NCBI GenBank assembly: GCA_004556395.1
Contig: SFHK01000018.1
Coordinates: 4,015 to 68,014 of the forward strand
Length of the DNA: 64,000 nt
Reading direction: 5' to 3'
DNA from: Clostridiales bacterium
GTDB taxonomy: Bacteria > Bacillota > Clostridia > Christensenellales > Aristaeellaceae
The stretch's first letter is position 1, and every line of letters starts with the position of its first letter. Of this stretch, positions 1 through 8,652 are shown in pieces. The notes below the pieces were generated by a model. It was not told the DNA's origin and ran no database searches. It saw only the letters and a list, made by a program, of their open reading frames with translations. The position numbers and the translations under genes were made by a program.

Positions 1-34
1 GGGAACGGGACATTTTGATCTGGTAGGTTTTCAT
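1..34 (-). CDS. 5' end of an unidentified gene, cut by the window edge
   Basis: An ATG on the minus strand at 34 opens a frame that runs off the window after eleven codons (MKTYQIKMSRS). An AGGGG ribosome binding site lies 8 bases upstream, and a sigma-A-like promoter lies about 60 bases upstream. These three signals together support a real gene start. Too little protein is visible to suggest a family. Confidence 0.55.
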   Translation of the reverse strand, partial: MKTYQIKMSRS

Positions 35-92
35 TCGTCTATCCCCTCGTTTCTGATTATAGAGCGCGGCGTTGCCGCTTCTACTGTCATAT

Positions 93-121
93 ATTTTAAC
101 AGACAGCCGCGCATCTGTCAA
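93..121 (-). promoter_or_regulatory. Sigma-A promoter for the gene cut at the window start
   Basis: Minus strand: TTGACA (116-121), 17 bases, TAAAAT (93-98). It reads towards the ATG at 34, giving a leader of about 50 nt that includes a small GCGGC/GCCGC hairpin. Confidence 0.6.
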
Positions 122-178
122 TGCATTTCCGGCATATATGCAAAATTTTCGCCTATGTGCCGCAAAATGTGCTGGATT

Positions 179-1285
179 TTAGGCCATTTCCATCAACTCA
201 TAGGCCTTGGAGCCCAGTCCGATCTTCTCCGCCTGCTCGATTCCGGCCTCCCAGTTGGTATCCGGGTGCAGCGCGTGGAAGAAATCCACGCCGGGAACGG
301 GGCGCTTTTCGCCAAGCAGGCTGTCGGCAAACGGCTTCTCGCGGTTGCACAGATCGGCGCACGCCTGATCGATAGCGACCGGATCGAAGGAAGCGAACAT
401 ACCGACATCCGGCAGGATGGGCGCGTCGTTGCTGCCGTAGCAGTCGCAGAACGGAGAAATGTCGATGGCCAGAGAGATGTGGAAGCTCGGCTTGTCCTTC
501 ACGACCGCGTAGGCGTATTCGGCGACCCTGCGCGAGAGCATCTCGCAGCCCTTCTCCTGTCCCGGGCGCATCGCCTTCGTCGGGCACACGCCGATGCAGC
601 GGCCGCAGCCCTTGCACCGCGCGTAATCAATGACGGCCTTCTTTTCCTCCACGTGAATCGCGTCATGCGCGCAGTTGCGCGCGCACACGCCGCAGCCCAC
701 GCAGGCGGCTCCGTTCACGGCGGGCTTCTCAGTTTCGTGCATCTCGGCCTTGCCGGCGCTCGAGCCGCAGCCCATGCCCAGGTTCTTCAGCGCGCCGCCG
801 AAGCCTGTGCCCTCGTGCCCCTTGAAGTGCGTCAGCGAAATCACGATGTCCGCGTCGACGATTTCCCGGCCGATCAGCGCGTTTTTGACGTATTCGCCGG
901 GAATCGGCACGGCGACCTCGTCCGTGCCCTTCAGGCCGTCGCCGATCAGCACATGACAGCCGAGGCTGAACGGATTGAAGCCGTGCTCATAGGCGATTTC
1001 CAGATGATCCAGCGCGTTCTTGCGCGCGCCGACATACAGTGTGGAGCAGTCGGTCACAAACGGCTTGCCGCCCAGCTTCTTCACGACGTCCACGATGGCC
1101 TTCGCGTAGTTCGGGCGCAGGTAGGCGAGGTTGCCCTTCTCCCCGAAGTGCATCTTGATCGCAACGAACCTGTCCCTGAAATCGATCTGTTCAATGCCCG
1201 CCTTCTTCACCAGTCTCTTGAGCTTCTCCGTGAGGTTTTCGTCGCCCCTTACGCGCATGTTTGTAAAGTACACCTTCGACGCCAT
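179..1285 (-). CDS. DUF362 domain protein with two 4Fe-4S ferredoxin clusters
   Basis: The 368-residue protein has an N-terminal DUF362 domain (about 1-190) followed by two complete ferredoxin CxxCxxCxxxC motifs at Cys195/198/201/205 and Cys224/227/230/234, and a C-terminal extension typical of the family. It has no signal peptide, so it is probably a cytoplasmic 2x[4Fe-4S] protein in electron transfer or iron-sulfur handling; the family's reaction is not firmly known. It is the last gene of a leftward operon, 12 bases after cysE. The ATG has a good AGGAGGGA-type site upstream. Confidence 0.85.
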   Translation of the reverse strand: MASKVYFTNMRVRGDENLTEKLKRLVKKAGIEQIDFRDRFVAIKMHFGEKGNLAYLRPNYAKAIVDVVKKLGGKPFVTDCSTLYVGARKNALDHLEIAYEHGFNPFSLGCHVLIGDGLKGTDEVAVPIPGEYVKNALIGREIVDADIVISLTHFKGHEGTGFGGALKNLGMGCGSSAGKAEMHETEKPAVNGAACVGCGVCARNCAHDAIHVEEKKAVIDYARCKGCGRCIGVCPTKAMRPGQEKGCEMLSRRVAEYAYAVVKDKPSFHISLAIDISPFCDCYGSNDAPILPDVGMFASFDPVAIDQACADLCNREKPFADSLLGEKRPVPGVDFFHALHPDTNWEAGIEQAEKIGLGSKAYELMEMA

Positions 1286-1297
1286 TGTTTTTCCCTC

Positions 1298-2200
1298 CTA
1301 TGCCTTTTCCCAAACCGTTCGATTCATCTCCCGGAAGGTAAGCTCCGGACTTTTCATGCTTACGCGCGTGTGCGGCGGCACGGACGACGTGACGAAGGCG
1401 TTGCCGCCGATGACGCAATCGTCGCCGATGACGGTTTCGCCGCCCAGTACCGACGCGCCCGAATACACGGTCACGCGGTTGCCCAGCGTAGGATGGCGCT
1501 TCACGCCGGCCAGCTTCTGCCCGAGCCGCGTGGAAAGCGCGCCGAGCGTCACGCCCTGATACAGCTTCACAAAGTCGCCGATGACCGCCGTTTCGCCGAT
1601 GACCACGCCCGTGCCGTGATCAATGAAGAAATAGCGGCCGATTTCCGCGCCGGCGTTGATGTCGATGCTGGTCAGACTGTGCGCGTACTCCGTCATGATG
1701 CGCGGAATGAACGGAACTTCTTCCTTATATAGAATGTGCGCCAGACGGTATACGGTAATCGCGTGCAGGCCCGGGTAGGAAAACACCACGCCCGTGCGCG
1801 ATTTCGCCGCCGGGTCGCCGTCAAACGCAGCCTCCACGTCGCACAGAAGCAGCTTCTGCACCTGCGGAAGCGACGAGATAAATACCTTCAGCACGCTTTC
1901 GGCCTTTTCCTCCACGTCGATCTCGCCGTTTCCAGCGTAGCAGAACGCCGCTTCCAGCTGCACGCGCAGCCGGGCGCAGACGCCGGTGAGCGCGTAGCCC
2001 GCGGCGTACTCGCTGCGCGCCGTGGATACATCGCCGAAAAAGCCGGGAAACAGCAGCGCGCGCAGCTTCTCGGTGATGTCCACCACCTCCGCGCGCTCCG
2101 GCAGCGCGCAGCCGCGGGCGTGGAACAGCTCCTCTCCCCCGCAGGTCTCAGTAATTCTCGCGGCGCTTTCGCGAATGATCGTTCTCATTTCGTCCGTCAT
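1298..2200 (-). CDS. cysE: Serine O-acetyltransferase (EpsC/CysE family)
   Basis: It makes O-acetylserine from serine and acetyl-CoA, the first step of cysteine synthesis. The 300-residue protein has the helical N-terminal domain of serine acetyltransferases and a left-handed beta-helix C-terminal part. The conserved segment HGTGVVIGETAVIGD carries the catalytic His, followed by hexapeptide repeats (YSGASVLGGETVIGDDCVIGG). At about 300 residues it matches the EpsC-type subgroup of Bacillota better than enteric CysE. Its ATG overlaps the topB stop by 4 bases, so the two are translationally coupled. Confidence 0.9.
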   Translation of the reverse strand: MTDEMRTIIRESAARITETCGGEELFHARGCALPERAEVVDITEKLRALLFPGFFGDVSTARSEYAAGYALTGVCARLRVQLEAAFCYAGNGEIDVEEKAESVLKVFISSLPQVQKLLLCDVEAAFDGDPAAKSRTGVVFSYPGLHAITVYRLAHILYKEEVPFIPRIMTEYAHSLTSIDINAGAEIGRYFFIDHGTGVVIGETAVIGDFVKLYQGVTLGALSTRLGQKLAGVKRHPTLGNRVTVYSGASVLGGETVIGDDCVIGGNAFVTSSVPPHTRVSMKSPELTFREMNRTVWEKA

Positions 2201-4065
2201 GTCTTCTTTCCACTGCTCCTTTGAGGCGTCGTCTTTTTCGCCGCCGGCCTCGCTTCTTCCGGAAACCGCGCACCGGGCGCTTTGTGAACGGCGAAGTCCA
2301 CCAGATACGTGCTGAACCGGCGTATGCTGTCCATGAAGCGCGCTTCCCGGGTGTTCATTTCTTCCTCACCCGTCAGCCGCGCCATTTTGGAAAGCGCGCG
2401 TTCCCACTTGCCCGTCGTGACCGCGCTGGTCATTTCCCCGGGCGCAACCTTCACGAGCGTGCGCCCCTTCTCGGTGGAGCGCAGCGTTTTGCCCTTTCGC
2501 TCGGCATAGCCCACGTCGATCAGGCGCGTCAGAATCGCGGCGCGCGTCGCGGGCGTTCCGAGACCGGCGTCCTTCATCTTCTCGCGAAGCTCCTCATCTT
2601 CGATGGTCTTGCCCGCGTCCTCCATCGATTTGAGCAGCGTGTCGTCCGTGTACGGCAGCGGCGGCTTGGTCTTGCTCGCCTTGACGCTCGTTTTCACGAC
2701 CTCGCGCGTGTCGCCCGGCTGAAGCGGCGGCAGCTCCTTCGCGTCGGCCTTCGCGTCCTTCTTTTCATCCCGGTAGAGCGCGCGCCAGCCCTCTTCGATC
2801 GTCACGCTGCCGTTGGTCTTGAACCGCTCGCCCTCCACGTCGGTGAGGATGCGCGTGGCCATTGCGCGCTGGTCGGGGTAGTGCGCCGCGACCAGCCTGC
2901 GCGCGACCATATCATAGATGTTCCGTTCGTCCGCCGTGAGTCCGTCCAGCTTCGCCGCGCGGTCGGTAGGCACGATGGCGTGGTGATCGGAAATCTTCGT
3001 GTCGTCGTAGATTCGCTCGGCCTTCTTTATCGGCGCGACGGCCTTCACGAACGACGCGTATGGCTCCGGCAGCAGCTGCATCGTCCGGGCAATCTTCGGA
3101 ACCATGTCGTTCGGCAGGTAGCGGCTGTCCGTGCGCGGATAGGTGAGCAGCTTGTGCGTCTCATACAGGGACTGCGCGAGCTTCAGCGTCTTGTCCGCCG
3201 AATAGCCGTATTTGCGGTTGGCCTCGCGCTGCAAGGTCGTCAGGTCGTACAGGCGCTCCGGCGGCGTGCGCTTTTCCTCGCGCGTGCATTCCGTCACCAC
3301 ACCCGTCTTTCCGCTTACCTTCTTCTTCAGCGCTTCAGCCTGTTCCCTGGAGGGAATGTGCGTGTCCTTCTTCTCCGGATCGATCCACACACCCTTGTAA
3401 TCGCCGAAGTCCGCCGTCAGCTCCCAGTAATCGTCCGGCACAAAGGTCTCGATCTCGCGGTCGCGCTTCACGATCAGCGCCAGCGTGGGCGTCTGCACGC
3501 GGCCGATGGACAGGTGCGCGTTGTATTTGAGCGAAAACGCGCGCGACGCGTTCATGCCGACCAGCCAGTCGGCCTCCGAGCGGCAGCGCGCGGACAGATA
3601 CAGTGCGTTATATTCCGAACCCGGCTTCATCGTCGCGAATCCTGCGCGAATGGCCGCGTCGGTCATGGAGGAAATCCATAGCCGCATCACCGGCTTTTTG
3701 CAGCCCGCCATTTCATAAATGTAGCGGAAAATCAGCTCGCCCTCGCGTCCGGAGTCCGTCGCGCACACGATTTTCTCCGTCTCCGCGTCGTTCATCAGCT
3801 TTTTGACGACCTCGAACTGATCCTTCGTCGCCGGAAGCACCTTCAAAGGGATTTTCTCCGGCAGCATCGGCAGGCACGCCATCGACCATTTCCGGTATCG
3901 CTCGTCGACCTCGCCCGGCTCCTTCAGGGAAACCAGGTGTCCAACCGCCCACGTGACGGTGTAGTCCTTCCCCGTCAGGCAGCCGGTTCCCCGGCCGGTC
4001 ACGCCGAGAACGCGCGCAATATCCCGCCCGACGGACGGCTTTTCCGCCACCACCAGTGTTTTCAT
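2197..4065 (-). CDS. topB: DNA topoisomerase III, type IA
   Basis: Type IA topoisomerase that cuts and rejoins single strands to decatenate and relax DNA. The Toprim domain is at the N-terminus (KTLVVAEKPSVGRDIA, then ATDSGREGELI near residue 105). The active-site Tyr sits in LLTYPRTDSRYLP, near residue 309. The body is complete, but the C-terminus ends in a basic tail without zinc ribbons, as in other Bacillota TopB proteins. An ATG five codons upstream (4080) is possible, but GGAGG lies 6 bases before the 4065 ATG, so that start is preferred (622 aa). It sits between the esterase gene and cysE in one operon. Confidence 0.93.
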   Translation of the reverse strand: MKTLVVAEKPSVGRDIARVLGVTGRGTGCLTGKDYTVTWAVGHLVSLKEPGEVDERYRKWSMACLPMLPEKIPLKVLPATKDQFEVVKKLMNDAETEKIVCATDSGREGELIFRYIYEMAGCKKPVMRLWISSMTDAAIRAGFATMKPGSEYNALYLSARCRSEADWLVGMNASRAFSLKYNAHLSIGRVQTPTLALIVKRDREIETFVPDDYWELTADFGDYKGVWIDPEKKDTHIPSREQAEALKKKVSGKTGVVTECTREEKRTPPERLYDLTTLQREANRKYGYSADKTLKLAQSLYETHKLLTYPRTDSRYLPNDMVPKIARTMQLLPEPYASFVKAVAPIKKAERIYDDTKISDHHAIVPTDRAAKLDGLTADERNIYDMVARRLVAAHYPDQRAMATRILTDVEGERFKTNGSVTIEEGWRALYRDEKKDAKADAKELPPLQPGDTREVVKTSVKASKTKPPLPYTDDTLLKSMEDAGKTIEDEELREKMKDAGLGTPATRAAILTRLIDVGYAERKGKTLRSTEKGRTLVKVAPGEMTSAVTTGKWERALSKMARLTGEEEMNTREARFMDSIRRFSTYLVDFAVHKAPGARFPEEARPAAKKTTPQRSSGKKT

Positions 4066-4089
4066 GCGCGCGTCCTCCATTTTCGTTCG

Positions 4090-5175
4090 TTACGTTTCTT
4101 CATTTATATGAATCCTTGCGAATTCCATGTATTTCTGCCAGTCCGTGCGGCTGAGGAAATGCGTGCCGCTGCGCATTTGGTAGCCGACGCTTCCGGTCAA
4201 AAAGCTCTCGCCGGAAACGGCGGCGCGATCGGGCATTTCCAGCCCGCGGCGGCCGAGCAGCTCCCATACCTCGCTCGCCGCGCGGCAGGACAGGCATTCG
4301 CCCTCCGGCTCCGCCCACGCGTCCTCCTCCGCGCTGCCGACGCACACCAGCCGCGGCGCGATCATCGCCACGGCGAAATGCATGTCAAACGGCATTTCCG
4401 CCTCGCGGTTCTCCCACCGGCGGTAATTATCCGCGAACCAGTCCCACAGGCCGTTTTTCGCGATGTCGTGAATCGTCTCGCCGGTCTCCTTGTGCCGCGC
4501 GATGGATGCGCCGCCCGCGCCGGAATCGTTCACAAACGTCGCCCAGATTCGCTCGTCCGACATGCCCGCATACAGCGCCGTCTTGCCCAGACGGGAATGG
4601 CCGATCACCATGATGTGCGCCCTGTCCGCTTCCTCGCGGGTATACAGCCAGTCGATCGCGCGGGACGCGGCATATGCCCACATGCCGATCTTGCCCCACT
4701 CGTCGGGTCTGCGGGCGCGGCCTTCATAGTACGCCTTCCCCAGACCGTCCGAGAAATCGCCATGATACCGGTCGTTCACGACGTCCGTATAGCAGATCTG
4801 TGCAAAGCCGAAGCCGCCGTCGAGAATTTCCTCCGCGGGCAGGTACAAATCAGGTACATCCGGTCGGAAATTCAGAACGACGAACACCGGCGCGGGCCGC
4901 TTTGCCTTCGGAAACGCGTAGCGCACCGGGAAGAAAAACGACTTCTCTCCGAATTGCACCCGCAGAACAACCCTGCCAAGATTCGCCTTTCCGGCGAAGC
5001 ACGGCTTTTCCTCTTCGCTCTCCACCGTAACCACCGGCGTTTCCTCCGGGGAAAAGCCGTAAACCTGCTCGCGCAGAAGCGTCATAAGCTCCGCGCGGCG
5101 CTCCGGCCAGCTCTCCGCCGTCTCGCCCGCTCTCAGGATGGGCGGAAGCGCCCGACCATACCCGTTTGTCTTCAT
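4090..5175 (-). CDS. Carbohydrate esterase CE15-like (glucuronoyl esterase family) hydrolase
   Basis: Alpha/beta hydrolase of 361 residues. The nucleophile elbow is GHSRLGKTA, with Ser194 in the glucuronoyl-esterase form G-x-S-R-x-G-K-x-A. The C-terminal THFLSRTDW supplies the expected catalytic His339 next to the conserved DW. Family members cleave ester bonds between glucuronic acid of xylan and lignin alcohols, or related uronate esters. There is no signal peptide, so this copy would act on imported substrate or have another ester target. It overlaps yhaM by 4 bases, which places it oddly inside a nucleic-acid and cysteine operon. The family call is firm; the substrate is inferred. Confidence 0.75.
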   Translation of the reverse strand: MKTNGYGRALPPILRAGETAESWPERRAELMTLLREQVYGFSPEETPVVTVESEEEKPCFAGKANLGRVVLRVQFGEKSFFFPVRYAFPKAKRPAPVFVVLNFRPDVPDLYLPAEEILDGGFGFAQICYTDVVNDRYHGDFSDGLGKAYYEGRARRPDEWGKIGMWAYAASRAIDWLYTREEADRAHIMVIGHSRLGKTALYAGMSDERIWATFVNDSGAGGASIARHKETGETIHDIAKNGLWDWFADNYRRWENREAEMPFDMHFAVAMIAPRLVCVGSAEEDAWAEPEGECLSCRAASEVWELLGRRGLEMPDRAAVSGESFLTGSVGYQMRSGTHFLSRTDWQKYMEFARIHINEET

Positions 5176-6134
5176 TCATTCTCGCCTTCCTTCCGTTCCT
5201 TCCTTCTATACAGCTTGCGTTCCAGCGACCAGATGCGCTCCGTAAACGAGCCGGGGTTCACGCGCGCCAGCTCCGTCCGCATCTCGAACATGCGCGCGTC
5301 CAGAAGATCCAGCGTGTGCAGCGCCTCGGCCTCCGGGAACATCGGCGGCTTCGGGGAGCCGTATTCCGGAAGATCGTGATGCGAAAGGATCATGTGCTCC
5401 AGCATGATGAGCAGTTCCTCGTTCACGCCCATTTCCCGGCCGCAGCGATCCAGCTTGCTCACGCCCAGCACCAGATGTCCCAGCAGGTTGCCCTCGGTGG
5501 TGTAATCGCTCACCAGACCCAGCTCGTCGCTCTTCATTTCCTCGATCTTGCACAGATCGTGCAAAATCACGCCCGCCGCAAGCAGATCAGCGTCGAGGAA
5601 CGGATACAGCTCGCACAGCATGTCCGCGCCGCGCAGCATCGTGGAGGTGTGGTGCAACAGACCGCTCCGCTCGGCGTGATGCAGCTTGAGCGCCGCGGGC
5701 ATGTAGTTCAGCCGGTCGCCGCAGTCCTCCAGCCGCCTGAGCACAAGCTGCTTCAGCTCATAGCTGCGCATCGCGTCCACGCGGTTCAGAATTTCCTCCA
5801 GCATATCGTCCGCCGGGCGCGGCGCGCAGGGAATCAGCTTATCCATTTCCACGTTGTCCTCCGGCGTGGAAAGGCGCATCTTGTCCACGCGCAGCTGGGC
5901 GTGGCCGTTGTATTCCTGCATCATGCCCCGCACGCGGATGACCGACGACGCGGGCGGCGGCACGGCCGTTCCGTCCCACATCTTGGCGTTTACGTCGCCG
6001 GAGATATCGGTCAGCGTCATATCCAGATACTTTCCGCCATTGGACGAGGTTCGCTGCTGCGCCGCGCGCACCAGCAGAAAGCCGTCGAACATGGTGTTCT
6101 TGATCATATCGGTCAACCTTGGCTGTTCCCTCAT
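5172..6134 (-). CDS. yhaM: 3'-5' exoribonuclease YhaM family (OB fold plus HD domain)
   Basis: The 320-residue protein has an N-terminal OB-fold nucleic-acid-binding domain (about 10-95) and an HD phosphohydrolase domain, with metal ligands visible in HHTSTM (161-166) and HDLCKI (192-197). YhaM enzymes trim single-stranded RNA and DNA from the 3' end in Bacillota. The start has a GGGGG site 8 bases upstream. It is the first gene of the leftward operon, 35 bases after a good promoter. Confidence 0.9.
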   Translation of the reverse strand: MREQPRLTDMIKNTMFDGFLLVRAAQQRTSSNGGKYLDMTLTDISGDVNAKMWDGTAVPPPASSVIRVRGMMQEYNGHAQLRVDKMRLSTPEDNVEMDKLIPCAPRPADDMLEEILNRVDAMRSYELKQLVLRRLEDCGDRLNYMPAALKLHHAERSGLLHHTSTMLRGADMLCELYPFLDADLLAAGVILHDLCKIEEMKSDELGLVSDYTTEGNLLGHLVLGVSKLDRCGREMGVNEELLIMLEHMILSHHDLPEYGSPKPPMFPEAEALHTLDLLDARMFEMRTELARVNPGSFTERIWSLERKLYRRKERKEGENE

Positions 6135-6168
6135 AAACCGTTCCCCCGTCCCATGATTTCCTGCCTAT

Positions 6169-6197
6169 ATGATACTTCAAAACGCCGTTTTTGGCAA
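6169..6197 (-). promoter_or_regulatory. Sigma-A promoter of the yhaM-to-DUF362 operon
   Basis: Minus strand: TTGCCA (6192-6197), 17 bases, TATCAT (6169-6174), about 30 bases before the yhaM start. Confidence 0.65.
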
Positions 6198-6233
6198 GAG
6201 AAAGCCGCCGTTTTTCATTTGAGCAGAAGGTTC

Positions 6234-6262
6234 TTGACATGCCGTAATTGTTTTGATATACT
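6234..6262 (+). promoter_or_regulatory. Sigma-A promoter of the first SH3b-lysozyme gene
   Basis: TTGACA (6234-6239), 17 bases, TATACT (6257-6262). It is divergent from the yhaM promoter and lies 52 bases before the gene start. Confidence 0.8.
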
Positions 6263-6314
6263 ATATACGCATATTTATGTCATTTTGTAATAATACTGGT
6301 AAGGGAGGGTTCGC

Positions 6315-7814
6315 ATGAATCGCCTGACCTCGAAATTCCGAAGGCTTCTGGCCTGTGTTCTGATCGTTTCCGCCGCGCTGGGCGGGCTTCCGTCGGCCTT
6401 CGCCGAAACGCAGAAGGCCATCGTTACCGCGAACAGCGTTCGCGTGTACCGCGACGCAGCGCAGACGACGTTTTACGGCAGCGTGAAAAAATATACCGTG
6501 CTCACCGTGGCCGCCGTATCCGGCAATACCGCGCGGGTGCAGCTGAACGGAAAGACCGGCTACTGCGCGACCGGCTCGCTTGCGCTGATCGACGACGTAA
6601 AAAAGCCCGCTTCCGTGACGGCGAACACGCGCGTGTATCTTTCCCCCAGCGGAAAGGGCAAGTCCGTCGCCGTGAAAAAGGGCTTCCAGCTGAACCTTGT
6701 CGCGGTAAACGGCTCAAAGGCGATGGTCGAGAAGAACGGAAACATCGGCTACATGTGGGCGAAGTACGTTCGCCTGGATTCGGACGCTCCGGCGCAGGAA
6801 ACCTTTACTGACGCCGATTTCGAGGCCGTCGTAAAGGCCGGCAGCGTGAAGGTCTATGAGAAGCCCTCCGCGGGCAGCAAATACCTCGGCTCGATGAAGA
6901 AGGGCACGACGGTCGAGGTGCAGAGCTACAGCGCGTCGTGGGCATACGTGCGTCTCGGCTCCCGTTACGGCTACTGCGCAAAGAGCGCGCTTGCGAAGAA
7001 AGCAGCTCCCACGCCCACCGCAACGCAGTCTATTACATATGAAGAATTCCCCGCCGTCGTCAGCGCAAAGACGCTGAAGGTATACGCCTCCGCGTCAACC
7101 GGCTCCAAACTGCTGGGCACGCTGAAAGGCGGACGAAGCGTGACCGTTCACGCATACGACAAGACATGGGCGCGCATCAGCCTGAACGGGAATTACGGCT
7201 ACTGCCTGAAAAGCGGTCTGAAAAAGTCGGTTGAAACGCCCGTTCCCACCGCAACTCCCTCCCCCGCGCCGACGGCCGCGCCCACCGCGAAGCCAACGGC
7301 TGCGCCCACAGCCAAGCCGACAGCCAAGCCGACAGCGACGGCCTCGCCCGCGTCGACCGACGCGATCTTCAGCGACGATTCGCTTTCAAACGAACAGAAG
7401 GTGTTCGCGTTCATCACGAAGCGCATGAACTACACCACCGCGGTCGCCTGCGGCATCATGGCGAATATCTACGCCGAATCCCGTTTCAACCCGGCTTCCG
7501 TTTCCTCCGCGGGCTACAGCGGCATCTGCCAGTGGAGCCAGTCGCGCTTTGCGGCGATTAAAAGCTGGTGCGAAAGCCGCTCCTACGATCCCATGTCGCT
7601 GGAAGGTCAGCTGAACTATCTGAAGTACGACCTCGACAGCCGAAACACCGTATACCACAAGGCGCTCAAGGTCATGGGCAACACCGCGCAGGACGCGTAT
7701 GACGCGGGCTACTATTTCTGCTACTACTACGAACGCCCCTCCAACAAGGCCTCGAAGTCCGATACGCGCGGTATTCGCGCCCGCGACGTATACTGGCCGA
7801 AATACGGAAACTGA
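6315..7814 (+). CDS. Secreted SH3b-repeat protein with C-terminal phage-tail-lysozyme domain
   Basis: A signal peptide (about 1-30, ending AFA) is followed by four bacterial SH3 domains (about 33-90, 95-152, 170-225 and 245-300), a Pro/Thr/Ala linker rich in APTAKPT repeats (310-345), and a lysozyme-like domain (about 355-499) with GIMANIYAESRFNP and GYSGICQW. The Glu in AESRF is the expected catalytic acid of phage tail lysozymes. The architecture is that of a wall-binding peptidoglycan hydrolase acting outside the membrane. No phage genes are nearby. A close paralogue lies 840 bases downstream, past tatD. Confidence 0.85.
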   Translation: MNRLTSKFRRLLACVLIVSAALGGLPSAFAETQKAIVTANSVRVYRDAAQTTFYGSVKKYTVLTVAAVSGNTARVQLNGKTGYCATGSLALIDDVKKPASVTANTRVYLSPSGKGKSVAVKKGFQLNLVAVNGSKAMVEKNGNIGYMWAKYVRLDSDAPAQETFTDADFEAVVKAGSVKVYEKPSAGSKYLGSMKKGTTVEVQSYSASWAYVRLGSRYGYCAKSALAKKAAPTPTATQSITYEEFPAVVSAKTLKVYASASTGSKLLGTLKGGRSVTVHAYDKTWARISLNGNYGYCLKSGLKKSVETPVPTATPSPAPTAAPTAKPTAAPTAKPTAKPTATASPASTDAIFSDDSLSNEQKVFAFITKRMNYTTAVACGIMANIYAESRFNPASVSSAGYSGICQWSQSRFAAIKSWCESRSYDPMSLEGQLNYLKYDLDSRNTVYHKALKVMGNTAQDAYDAGYYFCYYYERPSNKASKSDTRGIRARDVYWPKYGN

Positions 7815-7828
7815 CAGGAGACGAAACC

Positions 7829-8611
7829 ATGCTGAAGCTGTTTGACACGCATTGCCACATCAACGACGAGCGATTTCAGAGCGACCGCGCTGAAGTCATC
7901 GCCCGCATGCGCGAGGCCGGCATTCGCCGCGCCGTAGTCGTGGGCGACGGCGCGCGGAGTCCTTCCGACGCGTTTGCGCTCGCGCGCGAAAACGACTTTC
8001 TCTACGCCGCCGCGGGCGTACATCCGCACGACGCGTCGCTGTGGACGGACGCGCATCCCCGGCTGATCCGCGAATGGATGGCCATGGACAAGGTGGTCGC
8101 GCTGGGCGAAATCGGTCTGGACTACCATTACGACCTCTCCCCCCGCAGCGTACAGAAGGAGGTATTCGACCGGCAGCTCGATCTGGCCTACGAGCTCGAC
8201 AAGCCCGTAATTCTGCACATTCGCGAGGCGCACGGCGACACGACGGACATCCTGCTGGCCCGCGCGCGCGCCGGACGCATGCCGCGCGGCGTCATGCACT
8301 GCTACACCGGCAGCTGGGAAAGCGCGAAGACCTATCTGAACCTTGGGCTGTACATCTCCTTCTCCGGCGCGCTCACGTTTAAAAACGCGCCGAAGCTGTG
8401 GGAGGTCGCCGAAAAAGCGCCGCTCGACCGGCTGCTGATCGAAACGGACTGCCCCTATATGGCGCCGGTTCCGCTGCGCGGACAGCGCAACGAGCCCGCC
8501 TACATCGCCTACGTGTGCCGGAAGCTGGCCGAGCTGCGCGAGATCGACGAGGAAGCCGCCGCGGAAGCCACCTTCGAAAACGGCCTTCGCGTCTTCGGTC
8601 TGAACGCCTGA
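7829..8611 (+). CDS. tatD: TatD family metal-dependent deoxyribonuclease
   Basis: TIM-barrel amidohydrolase-type protein of 260 residues. The metal site is laid out as expected: FDTHCHIND at the N-terminus, GEIGLDYHYD, HIREAHGD, MHCYTGS and LIETDCPYM. Family members are 3'-5' DNA exonucleases or hydrolases tied to DNA repair and turnover. It begins 14 bases after the first SH3b-lysozyme gene and ends 41 bases before the second, so all three probably share a transcript. Confidence 0.92.
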   Translation: MLKLFDTHCHINDERFQSDRAEVIARMREAGIRRAVVVGDGARSPSDAFALARENDFLYAAAGVHPHDASLWTDAHPRLIREWMAMDKVVALGEIGLDYHYDLSPRSVQKEVFDRQLDLAYELDKPVILHIREAHGDTTDILLARARAGRMPRGVMHCYTGSWESAKTYLNLGLYISFSGALTFKNAPKLWEVAEKAPLDRLLIETDCPYMAPVPLRGQRNEPAYIAYVCRKLAELREIDEEAAAEATFENGLRVFGLNA

Positions 8612-8652
8612 ACCGCCCGTCTCCCCGAACTACAGAAAGGAAGTCTGACTTC

